A DNA stretch of 16,470 nucleotides, from the NCBI GenBank assembly GCA_030690755.1, contig JAUYGA010000163.1, positions 1 through 16,470 of the forward strand. The letters run 5' to 3'. The translations under genes were made by a program, and so were the position numbers. Numbering within the stretch: the stretch's first letter is position 1; the number at the start of each line of letters is the position of its first letter. This document shows, in pieces, positions 8,262 to 14,748 of the stretch. Source of the DNA: Nanobdellota archaeon. Its GTDB lineage: Archaea; Nanobdellota; Nanobdellia; Woesearchaeales; JAUYGA01. The notes below the pieces were generated by a model that did no database searches, was not told the DNA's origin, and saw only the letters and a program-made list of their open reading frames with translations.

Positions 8262-8921
8262 TCATCTGAATAATCCAGCAAACCATACAGATAATTTTTT
8301 AAAAAAAGTTTCATTTGATGATATTGAACTTGCTTTTTTTTGAGGCTGTATTGTAAATCTACAATATTCGCCATCAAGTTCCATTAGTCTATCCCAGCTA
8401 GATGTTTGTTTTTCTACTGCGTAATGACCTTCATAGGATTCGCCTATTTTTAACTCATTAAAATCCTCCCATATATTTGGAATATAAGGGTAAAAACCTG
8501 CACTCTTTCCTGGGAAAACGCAATCAAATGATTCAGAATTTTTCAGAGCATTAGGAATTGGTTCAATTATCTTAAATATTACAAAAGGGACTTCTGTTTT
8601 ATTATATTCAAGAATATCTATCTGACATTTTTTTCTTAAATTCGGATCAGGATATTTATCACTGCTGCATATTTGTTTGAAATTCTCAGGTCTTTCAGCC
8701 CAAGTAAGATTTCTTGTATACTTATCCAATATGACAACAATCACTGCCTCATTAATTTCCTTTTCAAAAGAATTTGAACGTTTTGGTTTCTCAGCATTTA
8801 TAACAAGTTCTGTGAAATATTCTTCTCTGGGTTTCAATACTTGAGCAGCGGCACTTACAAATACAGACATAATTAAGAAAAACATTAATGGAAAGATAAT
8901 ACAGACCTTTTTCATCATCAC
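8262..8921 (-). CDS. Secreted protein of unknown function, first gene of surface operon
   Basis: A 219-residue protein with a clear signal peptide (hydrophobic residues about 6-26, small residues before about 26). It begins MMMKK, so the start could be 8921, 8918 or 8915; no strong Shine-Dalgarno sequence decides. The mature part has five cysteines, four of which could form two disulfides, in IC-x(13)-KC, FDCVF and EYCRF. It ends in a short amphipathic aromatic segment (FFKKLSVWFAGLFR) that might touch the membrane. No domain is recognised. Only 30 bases separate it from the subtilase, so it is co-transcribed and may be a chaperone, inhibitor or surface partner of the protease. That role is inference from position. 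Confidence 0.8.
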   Translation of the reverse strand: MMMKKVCIIFPLMFFLIMSVFVSAAAQVLKPREEYFTELVINAEKPKRSNSFEKEINEAVIVVILDKYTRNLTWAERPENFKQICSSDKYPDPNLRKKCQIDILEYNKTEVPFVIFKIIEPIPNALKNSESFDCVFPGKSAGFYPYIPNIWEDFNELKIGESYEGHYAVEKQTSSWDRLMELDGEYCRFTIQPQKKASSISSNETFFKKLSVWFAGLFR

Positions 8922-9288
8922 GCCCCATAAACGAGTTCACTAGAGACTATTTGCCTTAGCTGTAATCCACCCTTAACACAATTAATATATATGAACTATA
9001 AAAAACCTTCGCCTTTTTCGACGATAAAATAGTTATTAAAAAGTGACAATCGCCTGCCTTTTATTTGCGCAGGAAATCCGTTCGCTTGCGCTCACTTTCC
9101 ATTTCCTGCAACGAAAGTCTGTAAGGTTGAAAATTTCGTTATTTTGCTTTTGCTAAAATGATTTTTCTTCAAAATCTTACTTCGGCTTTTTTAGCCTTCG
9201 CAACTAAAGTTTGCTACGGCTAAAAAACTGAAAGATTCATCAGTTCGATTATAAGAAATTAAAACATTAATCAAAAAGCAATCGTTAC
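8922..9288. other. Non-coding gap with two long hairpins
   Basis: A 367-base gap between two minus-strand genes with no supportable ORF. The left end holds the operon promoter. At 9069-9109, GCAGGAAAT and ATTTCCTGC pair over a 23-base loop that itself contains CGC-TT-GCG. At 9187-9227, TTTTTTAGCC and GGCTAAAAAA form a perfect 10-bp stem over a 21-base loop. Both lie downstream of the membrane-protein gene in minus-strand RNA and could be its terminators, a small structured RNA, or remnants of a small palindromic element. Confidence 0.55.
8997..9012 (-). promoter_or_regulatory. Promoter of the secreted protein/subtilase/fibre operon
   Basis: The minus strand reads CGAAGGTTTTTTATA, the same BRE plus TATA layout as the promoters at 1360 and 11889. 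Initiation about 25 bases downstream would give a leader of about 50 nt. A second TATA-like element (about 8982-8993) is less well placed. Confidence 0.5.
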
Positions 9289-9717
9289 TCAGTTCGAATA
9301 TTGAAAACTACCATTCGTCAGATTTGAAGAAATATTAGAAGATATTTGTGCTGGTTGAACTGAATGTACCCCAAAAATGAATAATACGCTAACAATTAAA
9401 ATTGAGATAGAACCGTAACCCATAAAACAAACCTGATAAAATATTGTGGGTAAACTCTGTCTTGAAAAATATGCAAGTAAAGCAATTACTCCAATGACAG
9501 TCCCGATGTTAAGATACCATTGAAACCAACTAGGAAGGGTATTAAACGTAGGATAAAATATTTGCCAAAGTAATATGGAGTTTAAAAAAATTCCAATTCT
9601 TCCTATGTGACCTTGTCTGAATTCTACAATTCCAGCAATGAGTAAAACAATTAAAACAATATAAGAAATTGCTTTAGGTAATATTATCAAGCTTCCAAGC
9701 ATGAATGGCAGTGTCAT
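9289..9717 (-). CDS. Small multi-pass membrane protein, unknown function
   Basis: A 142-residue hydrophobic protein with about four membrane segments (roughly 7-30, 40-57, 66-84 and 95-118). A polar tail of about 24 residues has three clustered sequons (NIS, NLT, NGS), suggesting that the C-terminus faces outside and is glycosylated. No family motif is recognised. No Shine-Dalgarno sequence precedes the ATG, but a TATA box (TTTATAT on the minus strand, 9741-9747) ends about 24 bases before it, which fits a leaderless transcript. It has its own promoter and is separated from the secreted-protein operon by the hairpin-rich gap. Possible roles include immunity or transport, but nothing in the sequence decides. 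Confidence 0.7.
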   Translation of the reverse strand: MTLPFMLGSLIILPKAISYIVLIVLLIAGIVEFRQGHIGRIGIFLNSILLWQIFYPTFNTLPSWFQWYLNIGTVIGVIALLAYFSRQSLPTIFYQVCFMGYGSISILIVSVLFIFGVHSVQPAQISSNISSNLTNGSFQYSN

Positions 9718-9740
9718 AGTAACCCATAATGGAAAAGGCC

Positions 9741-9747
9741 ATATAAA
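9741..9747 (-). promoter_or_regulatory. TATA box of a probable leaderless promoter
   Basis: The minus strand reads TTTATAT about 24 bases before the ATG at 9717, the usual archaeal TATA-to-start distance, so the transcript would begin at or next to the ATG. A perfect dyad TAACCTTA-TGT-TAAGGTTA (9796-9814) lies about 50 bases upstream and could be an operator. Confidence 0.55.
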
Positions 9748-9795
9748 CTTTGTGTTAAACCTAAGTTTAAAAAAGAATTAATAAAGTTTACTTTA

Positions 9796-9814
9796 TAACC
9801 TTATGTTAAGGTTA
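9796..9814. promoter_or_regulatory. Perfect 8-bp dyad, possible operator
   Basis: TAACCTTA (9796-9803) and TAAGGTTA (9807-9814) are exact inverted copies around TGT, upstream of the membrane-protein promoter. This size and symmetry suit a dimeric regulator. No T-tract follows in either direction, which argues against a terminator. Confidence 0.45.
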
Positions 9815-9896
9815 CATATTATGTGGGTCTGATAGAACCCTTTAAACGCTAAAAAACGCAGTCTAGGCGGTCTGTGCAGCGAAAAAAGCATTTAGA

Positions 9897-10763
9897 CTAT
9901 TTACTCACAAGCTTATTCAGCTGATTCTTCAAGTATCTCGCATCAATTACCTTGCCAAACTTTCTGTACCTTGAAACAAAATTTCTCTTTATCACAACAA
10001 AAAACCATTTGTCATAATTTTGATTGAGCAAATCAACTTTCTCTTGCAGCTGCTTTTTGCTTTTGCTGTGAATTTTTCCTGTTTCAACTTCAATCGCATA
10101 TTTTTTATTTTTAAATTTAAATGTAATGTCTGGCTTTTTTGTTTGAAATGTTTTAAGATTGTCAACTTTGCCTTTTAAAAAATCCGCAATCAGATAAATT
10201 GTAAGAAAATGAGAATCGCTTTCAATGGGATTCTTTTTGAAAACAAATCCTTCCTTTTTCCTTTTGAAGGGATTGAAATAATTCTTTATTTTGAAATCTC
10301 TTCTTTTCAAAAAATCAATTTCATCATCATTCAGTTTGCTTGCTTTGTGAAAGTTGATATCTTCAAGTTCAGTTCTTACAACAACTCTTTTTTGCATAAT
10401 TTCTTTTGGCTTTTCTTTTATTTCATGATGTATTTTTGGAGTTTCTGGAACAATTTTTGGTTTTGGGATTTCTTGCTTGATTTCAATTTCTTTTGGTTCA
10501 TCTCTTGTTGGTTCTTGCATTACTATTTTTGGAGTTATTTCATAGCTTGTTGTTTCTTCTGCTTTTCTTGCATCGATTTTTTTCCATAAGAGGTAGAGTA
10601 AAAGAATTAGCAAGCAAGCAGATGCAATGAATATCAATGCAAAAATCACAGCATGGATGATTTCTTTTAAGTTTGGCTCTATGTATTTTTTGTAGAAAAC
10701 ATAAGCAAGCACTAGAAGAAAGACTATTAAAAATGCACTTTCATCGCTCTTCTTCCGAGCCAT
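9897..10763 (-). CDS. Membrane-tethered PD-(D/E)XK nuclease-like protein
   Basis: A 288-residue protein. Two membrane segments (about 10-27 and 34-60) are followed by a charged, proline-rich linker (about 70-130) and a C-terminal domain. In that domain PDITF (D212), the following strand, and YAIEVETG (E225, E227) match the PD-(D/E)XK nuclease core, with candidate E181 before it and lysines at 234-237 after it. Strand KWFFVVIK (252-259) fits the fold. The 'EVETG' form resembles PD-(D/E)XK proteins linked to mobile elements; whether it cuts DNA is not shown. The ATG is three bases after the recombinase TGA, so the two are translationally coupled. A nuclease-like domain on the inner membrane face beside a recombinase suggests DNA transfer or restriction, which is inference. 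Confidence 0.75.
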   Translation of the reverse strand: MARKKSDESAFLIVFLLVLAYVFYKKYIEPNLKEIIHAVIFALIFIASACLLILLLYLLWKKIDARKAEETTSYEITPKIVMQEPTRDEPKEIEIKQEIPKPKIVPETPKIHHEIKEKPKEIMQKRVVVRTELEDINFHKASKLNDDEIDFLKRRDFKIKNYFNPFKRKKEGFVFKKNPIESDSHFLTIYLIADFLKGKVDNLKTFQTKKPDITFKFKNKKYAIEVETGKIHSKSKKQLQEKVDLLNQNYDKWFFVVIKRNFVSRYRKFGKVIDARYLKNQLNKLVSK

Positions 10764-10766
10764 TGT

Positions 10767-11324
10767 TCAGTTAAGGAACAAGGTGAGCTGAGCATTCTTT
10801 TCCTTATCCTCATCTTTTTCCCAGATTTTATTAAAATCCTCAATTACTCGAACACCTGAGTAATTGAGGTAAATGTCTGTTGTTACAAGGCTAGAATGTC
10901 CTAGAATTGACTGCAATGCCCTTGCATTACCGCCTCTGTGAAGATAGCAAACAGCAAACGTATGCCTCAATACGTGAGGAGAAACAGGCTTTCTTATTGG
11001 CGTTCTTCCAGCAACTGCCTTAACCCTTAATTGCATTAATCGAGGGCTTAAGCCAATTCTAGCGTTATGCTTGAAGTGATTAGCTAGATAGAATCGAGCA
11101 GTGCTGCTTAGTGGAGTAACACGGCGTACATTACCTTTGCCTGTAACAGTTATGCAACCTCTCTGCCAGCTTATCTGGTCTTCTGTTAAGTTTGAGAGTT
11201 CAGAAACTCTCATACCTGTTTCTAACAGCACATTAACAATGAGTTCTTCCTCGAATGTTTTGCACGCCTTTCTCAATGCAAGTATCTCGTCGTCCTCTAA
11301 AGGCTCTCTCTTGTAAGTTAGCAT
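10767..11324 (-). CDS. Minimal tyrosine recombinase (Xer/integrase family)
   Basis: A 185-residue recombinase reduced to the catalytic domain. R39 (TGMRVSEL), K63 (VTGKGNVRR), H117-x-x-R120 (HVLRHTFAVCYL), H143 (LGHSS) and nucleophile Y152 are all present. The N-terminal core-binding domain found in XerA/XerC/XerD (about 280-300 residues in full) is missing. The minus strand has GGGGGTGG a few bases before the ATG, a good ribosome binding site. Its base composition looks somewhat more GC-rich than its neighbours, which may mean transfer from elsewhere. It is the first gene of a pair with the membrane nuclease-like gene and lies next to a duplicated 64-bp repeat that may hold its promoter and binding sites. 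It is distinct from the recombinase at 1841-2575 and lacks that protein's SHOCT tail. Confidence 0.93.
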   Translation of the reverse strand: MLTYKREPLEDDEILALRKACKTFEEELIVNVLLETGMRVSELSNLTEDQISWQRGCITVTGKGNVRRVTPLSSTARFYLANHFKHNARIGLSPRLMQLRVKAVAGRTPIRKPVSPHVLRHTFAVCYLHRGGNARALQSILGHSSLVTTDIYLNYSGVRVIEDFNKIWEKDEDKEKNAQLTLFLN

Positions 11325-11386
11325 TTTGCCACCCCCTGTCGTTTCTATAACTGTCTATCACTGTTGTCTTTTCAGCTTATCAGGGA

Positions 11387-11514
11387 TTTCAAGTATATTA
11401 ATTTTCATCAACCGAACGGTAGCATTCGGTATCATTTTTAGCTCCTTACTTTTCAAGTATATTAAGTCTCATAAAGCTAACGACAGCATTCGATAGCATT
11501 TTGCGTTTTCATTT
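11387..11514. repeat. 64-bp imperfect tandem repeat, two units
   Basis: Units 11387-11450 and 11451-11514 align without gaps. The first 15 bases (TTTCAAGTATATTAA) are identical, and over the first 52 positions I count 9 mismatches. AGCATTCG is conserved in both. In unit 1, ACCGAA and TTCGGT (11411-11416, 11425-11430) form an inverted repeat that is broken in unit 2. Read on the minus strand, each unit carries a TATA-like TTAATATAC; the unit 1 copy is about 70 bases before the recombinase ATG. Confidence 0.8.
11391..11408 (-). promoter_or_regulatory. Candidate promoter of the minimal recombinase operon
   Basis: The minus strand reads a BRE-like TGAAAA followed by TTAATATAC about 70 bases upstream of the recombinase ATG, giving a leader of about 40 nt. 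A similar but weaker copy is in the second repeat unit, so the promoter may be duplicated. Confidence 0.45.
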
Positions 11515-11850
11515 ATAAAGCTCGACCATCCAACAGGTGTTATCAACTCTACATGAATATAAAGATTTGGGACTGTTTAGGGCCTATTTTTGCTTATTTG
11601 GAGTCATGAGATGCATTTTGTCTGCTATGATTTCAGGTCAATTAGCGTTTAGGTTTGGAAGCTCAATTTTTAAGAAAATCTGGGATGGTTTTATAAAGTT
11701 CAACAGCTTACCAAAAGTGTTGTTACAACACCAACAATAGCATAATGTTGTGGACAACCAAGAATGAGCCTAGATTCGTAGGTCAAGGCTTTCGCAAAGT
11801 TGAGGGTGATAGAAAGGCGAATAAACGCCTATAACGCCCGAATTCTAAGC

Positions 11851-11888
11851 GGAAATGGCAGTCATCACTTATAAGTGGCTACATTTCC
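11851..11888. promoter_or_regulatory. Nested dyad directly before a promoter, probable operator
   Basis: GGAAATG (11851-11857) and CATTTCC (11882-11888) are inverted copies flanking a perfect 12-base palindrome, CACTTATAAGTG (11866-11877). The block abuts the BRE at 11889, so a bound dimer could recruit or block TFB/TBP. A near copy of the palindrome (CACTCATAAGT) precedes the promoter at 1360. Confidence 0.55.
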
Positions 11889-11900
11889 GAAAGTTTTATA
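11889..11900 (+). promoter_or_regulatory. BRE/TATA promoter of the GAF/kinase-like gene
   Basis: GAAAGTTTTATA is a textbook archaeal BRE plus TATA and is identical over 12 bases to the promoter at 1360. Initiation about 25 bases downstream, near 11920, would leave an unusually long leader of about 125 nt before 12049. Confidence 0.7.
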
Positions 11901-11914
11901 TAGTCTAAACACCC

Positions 11915-12048
11915 TATCTGGTTTATACACATATTTTGACCAGAACCATTGCAGAGGTGCAATCTGACAAATACCAAATTAAAATCTGATAAAGAATCTG
12001 ATAAAACCACCTAATAGAAACCAGATAAAAACAGAGAGGGATACAAAA
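11915..12048 (+). promoter_or_regulatory. Structured 5' leader of the 899-residue gene
   Basis: TATCTGGTTT (11915-11924) and AAACCAGATA (12018-12027) are perfect 10-base inverted copies that could close a stem around the leader, ending just before the ribosome binding site GAGAGGG (12034-12040). Inside is a perfect hairpin ATTGCA-GAGG-TGCAAT (11948-11963) and copies of AATCTGAYAAA at 11961, 11983 and 11995, with a weaker one at 12019. This matches no riboswitch class I know. It could be a cis-acting RNA or a set of protein-binding repeats. Confidence 0.45.
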
Positions 12049-14748
12049 ATGAGTCCGCAGATTGATTTCAGAACAGCTTATTACCTTCTGTCAAAAGGGG
12101 TTGATCCGAATTCTGTCCAGTTATTTCTCTCAACAGGCAATCCTGCTCACATCATAGACGACATAGAAAACATTAAGACCAATTTATCAATAAAAGAAGA
12201 CAAGTACACCCGACAGGTAAAGGAACAGCTCGCCAATCAAACGATGTCTTCCATATTTATCGACAAAATAAATGAAGTGGCTGATGATGATTTTCTCGAT
12301 CTTGAAACAAAAATAGACAGAATATTCGACGCGACAAAATATTTCTTTGAAACAATAAAAAATGAAGACATAAGAGGAACATTATACTTAACAAACGGAA
12401 TCCTCAATGATAAAAAAATAGAACCTGATCCGTCTATAAGATTCCAAAATTTTATGAACACGCCAGACTGCACTGTCAAAGCGCTTAAGGAAAAAGAGCT
12501 CAAATTGAGCGGTCAATCATATGTCAGCTATGTGATGCGCGAAATGACTGCATTAAGCGGCGAATTTTGGAATGAACTTCATGCCAAATCAATCTCAAGG
12601 GATGTAAGCTATTCGCCAAAAAGCATGATTACAGCGCCTATAATGGCGCCGCCTCAGCTAGAATCAAAATTAGGGATAAATCACGCAGTCGGAGCAATTC
12701 AACTTTTGTGGGATAATCCTGGAATGTTTAATGAGTGGGATCTTGAGATGATCACAAAAGTAGGGGATGTCATAACACATGCCATTCGCACAGATTATCT
12801 TATCAAAGATTCGGGATATGTAATCAATCTTCCTAAAGATGAAAACAAGCTCAAATCTGTTGCGCAATATCTGCGCGACACTTTAGATTCAACCGGTTTC
12901 TATTTCCTGAATTTTGTGCGAATGAAACAGAATTTTGACCAATCTGCCAATAAAGAGGATATCATCGGCAACTTTGGAAACTTAACAACTGCGATTGCCG
13001 CTCTGACAAAAAGCAATGATGCAGATGCTATTCTCGGAGAATATGGATTAAGGCTTACAAGAAATACGCACAGAATAAATGACGTGAAAATAGCAGATGC
13101 AGGATTTGAGCTTGACAAAGAAAGGTTTACAAGAAAAGAATTTGATTATATAGAACTTGAAAAATGGTCTGAATCTCTTAAAAAAAGCCAGAAGCATTCT
13201 GACAGGCTAAAAATAATTTCTCAGCTGAAAGAAGCGAAACTGGAAGAGAGAATGCTCGATTATATGAAAAATGAACCCTTGCGATTGGAGATTGGATCAA
13301 GCAATTACCTCTCGCTTCTGGAGCAGCTGTATACGCCTCTGCTTGTTTCGGACTGGAAAAAAGATGGAAAAATTAATGGGAGCTTTGCAAAATATTTTGC
13401 TGACTTACTTTCTGAAGAAAACTCGCAATATCTTGATGTCATGCAAAAAAGAATAGAAGTTGATGCAAAAAACAAGGTGTTTTCGCTATCGCTATCCAAT
13501 GTTCCGGGCATGTTCATAAAAGTTTTTGATTTCTCAAAAAATCCTGAATCAAAAGAAAAAGAATTCCAGGCAGAGACTAAATTAAGAAATTATTACATCA
13601 GACTCGGCCAGATAAAGGCAGACTGTTTCAGGACATTTGATTTTGGCCCAGTTAAAGTTGCAGCGCTCCTTCTTTATGATGGCAGCGACATGTACGAGAA
13701 AATGATTAAATCAACAGACGAAGCTCAGATGTATCCTGAGCTTGATTTCATTCCAAAAGAAGTCATGCAGAAAGCGATTAAAACTACAGCAAAAACAATC
13801 GCTTATGGCGCAGTATCGTTAGCTGACGAAGAGCCAAGCTCTGGAAATAGGATGGCAGGTCTGCTTAATTCCATTGAAAATATGTTTAATGAGTATACTC
13901 CTTCATTGGTTGGGAGGTTTTCTGATATAAAGTCAAAATTAGGAGGGGAATTGATGCGTTTTGGAGATGTCATTGATTCGATGCCTAAAGGATTCTATAA
14001 AGATTCAATACAAAGAAACTTGTGGATTGGTTCAGAGAATAATGTTGAGCCAATAGATTTTGGTTCCATAAGAAAATGTCCTTATGTTTTTGAGTTGTCA
14101 AACTTGCTCATACTGGACAGATTCTTCAATGATGAAGAAAAGAATGAATTCAGAGAAGATTTCTTTAAAGAACTAAATACAAATATTTCTGAATACAACA
14201 AGCTTGCCGAAAAAAGAGAAAATGGTCTTAAGGGCTTTATAGTAGAAGAGCTTCGCAAGAACATATCTGTAAGAAGTGAAATAGAAAATGAAACAGAACT
14301 CCTTGTAGAATATGTGCAGAATCTTAATGAACATGAAGAAGAGAAAGTATTTGCATCAATTGATAATTATATCATAAGCAATGAAGGATTCAAGGGAAAT
14401 CCTAGAATAGATATTGCAAAGCAGCTTGTCAATGAGATAAAGGACTACATATCCTGTTTTGAGAAAAAAGAACAGGTCGAATACAAGGAAGGCGATTTGG
14501 AGCTTGCCAATGTTTACCGCGCAGCAATGTACTCAAAGCAGCATGCGAAGTGGCTTGTTGAAAAAGGGATATCATCGCATAATCTTTCAAATCTTTTACA
14601 CTTAACTAAGGTCATGGCTGAATCAATAGACAGTTACGCAAAAATGAATCGTTCAGATGATAAGACTGCCGAATTGGCCAAGGATTTCAAAGAAGTCAAT
14701 TCATTAGTTAGTGAATTCCGTGATATGGCGCAAAATGTCGGAAAATAA
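12049..14748 (+). CDS. Large protein with GAF-like and divergent kinase-like domains
   Basis: An 899-residue, apparently cytoplasmic protein without a signal peptide or membrane helices. Residues about 165-245 look like a GAF sensory domain: GEFWNEL, a strand ending MITAPI (193-198), then HAVGAIQLLW and a helix after FNEWDLEMI. Residues about 480-690 follow the protein-kinase/aminoglycoside-phosphotransferase plan: FIKVFD (K491, ATP lysine), E505 or E509 in the next helix, a hinge at LLLYDGSD (540-547), KDSIQRN (D652-x4-N657, like the catalytic HxD-x4-N) and IDFGS (D670-F671-G672). The rest is mostly helical. GAGAGGG precedes the ATG. The gene has a strong promoter and a structured leader, and overlaps the next gene by 14 bases. 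I propose a signal-sensing atypical kinase or phosphotransferase. The fold is inferred from motif order, and a catalytically dead version is possible. Confidence 0.85.
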   Translation: MSPQIDFRTAYYLLSKGVDPNSVQLFLSTGNPAHIIDDIENIKTNLSIKEDKYTRQVKEQLANQTMSSIFIDKINEVADDDFLDLETKIDRIFDATKYFFETIKNEDIRGTLYLTNGILNDKKIEPDPSIRFQNFMNTPDCTVKALKEKELKLSGQSYVSYVMREMTALSGEFWNELHAKSISRDVSYSPKSMITAPIMAPPQLESKLGINHAVGAIQLLWDNPGMFNEWDLEMITKVGDVITHAIRTDYLIKDSGYVINLPKDENKLKSVAQYLRDTLDSTGFYFLNFVRMKQNFDQSANKEDIIGNFGNLTTAIAALTKSNDADAILGEYGLRLTRNTHRINDVKIADAGFELDKERFTRKEFDYIELEKWSESLKKSQKHSDRLKIISQLKEAKLEERMLDYMKNEPLRLEIGSSNYLSLLEQLYTPLLVSDWKKDGKINGSFAKYFADLLSEENSQYLDVMQKRIEVDAKNKVFSLSLSNVPGMFIKVFDFSKNPESKEKEFQAETKLRNYYIRLGQIKADCFRTFDFGPVKVAALLLYDGSDMYEKMIKSTDEAQMYPELDFIPKEVMQKAIKTTAKTIAYGAVSLADEEPSSGNRMAGLLNSIENMFNEYTPSLVGRFSDIKSKLGGELMRFGDVIDSMPKGFYKDSIQRNLWIGSENNVEPIDFGSIRKCPYVFELSNLLILDRFFNDEEKNEFREDFFKELNTNISEYNKLAEKRENGLKGFIVEELRKNISVRSEIENETELLVEYVQNLNEHEEEKVFASIDNYIISNEGFKGNPRIDIAKQLVNEIKDYISCFEKKEQVEYKEGDLELANVYRAAMYSKQHAKWLVEKGISSHNLSNLLHLTKVMAESIDSYAKMNRSDDKTAELAKDFKEVNSLVSEFRDMAQNVGK

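Larger units (their letters stand above)
11325..12048. other. 724-base divergent regulatory region
   Basis: There is no convincing gene between the divergent recombinase and GAF/kinase-like genes. From left to right it holds the minimal-recombinase promoter inside the tandem repeat; a TATA-like TTTATAAAG at about 11512 and again near 11692; small perfect hairpins at 11717-11731 (GTGTTG-TTA-CAACAC) and about 11748-11759 (GTTG-TGGA-CAAC); the dyad-plus-promoter block at 11851-11900; and the structured leader of the 899-residue gene. A 67-codon GTG-initiated frame at 11537-11740 has no ribosome binding site. Confidence 0.6.

Noticed and set aside
9841..9896. Possible tRNA or terminator from the GC-richer stretch
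   Set aside because: No cloverleaf arms or T-loop consensus could be formed, and the partial stems contain mismatches.
10209..10589. Plus-strand 126-codon frame with phenylalanine-rich product
   Set aside because: It is antisense to the lysine/glutamate-rich linker of the nuclease-like gene; Phe richness is the mirror of Lys/Glu codons.
11537..11740. 67-codon plus-strand frame starting with GTG
   Set aside because: It has no ribosome binding site and no recognisable motif, and it lies in a repeat- and hairpin-rich regulatory region; probably chance.
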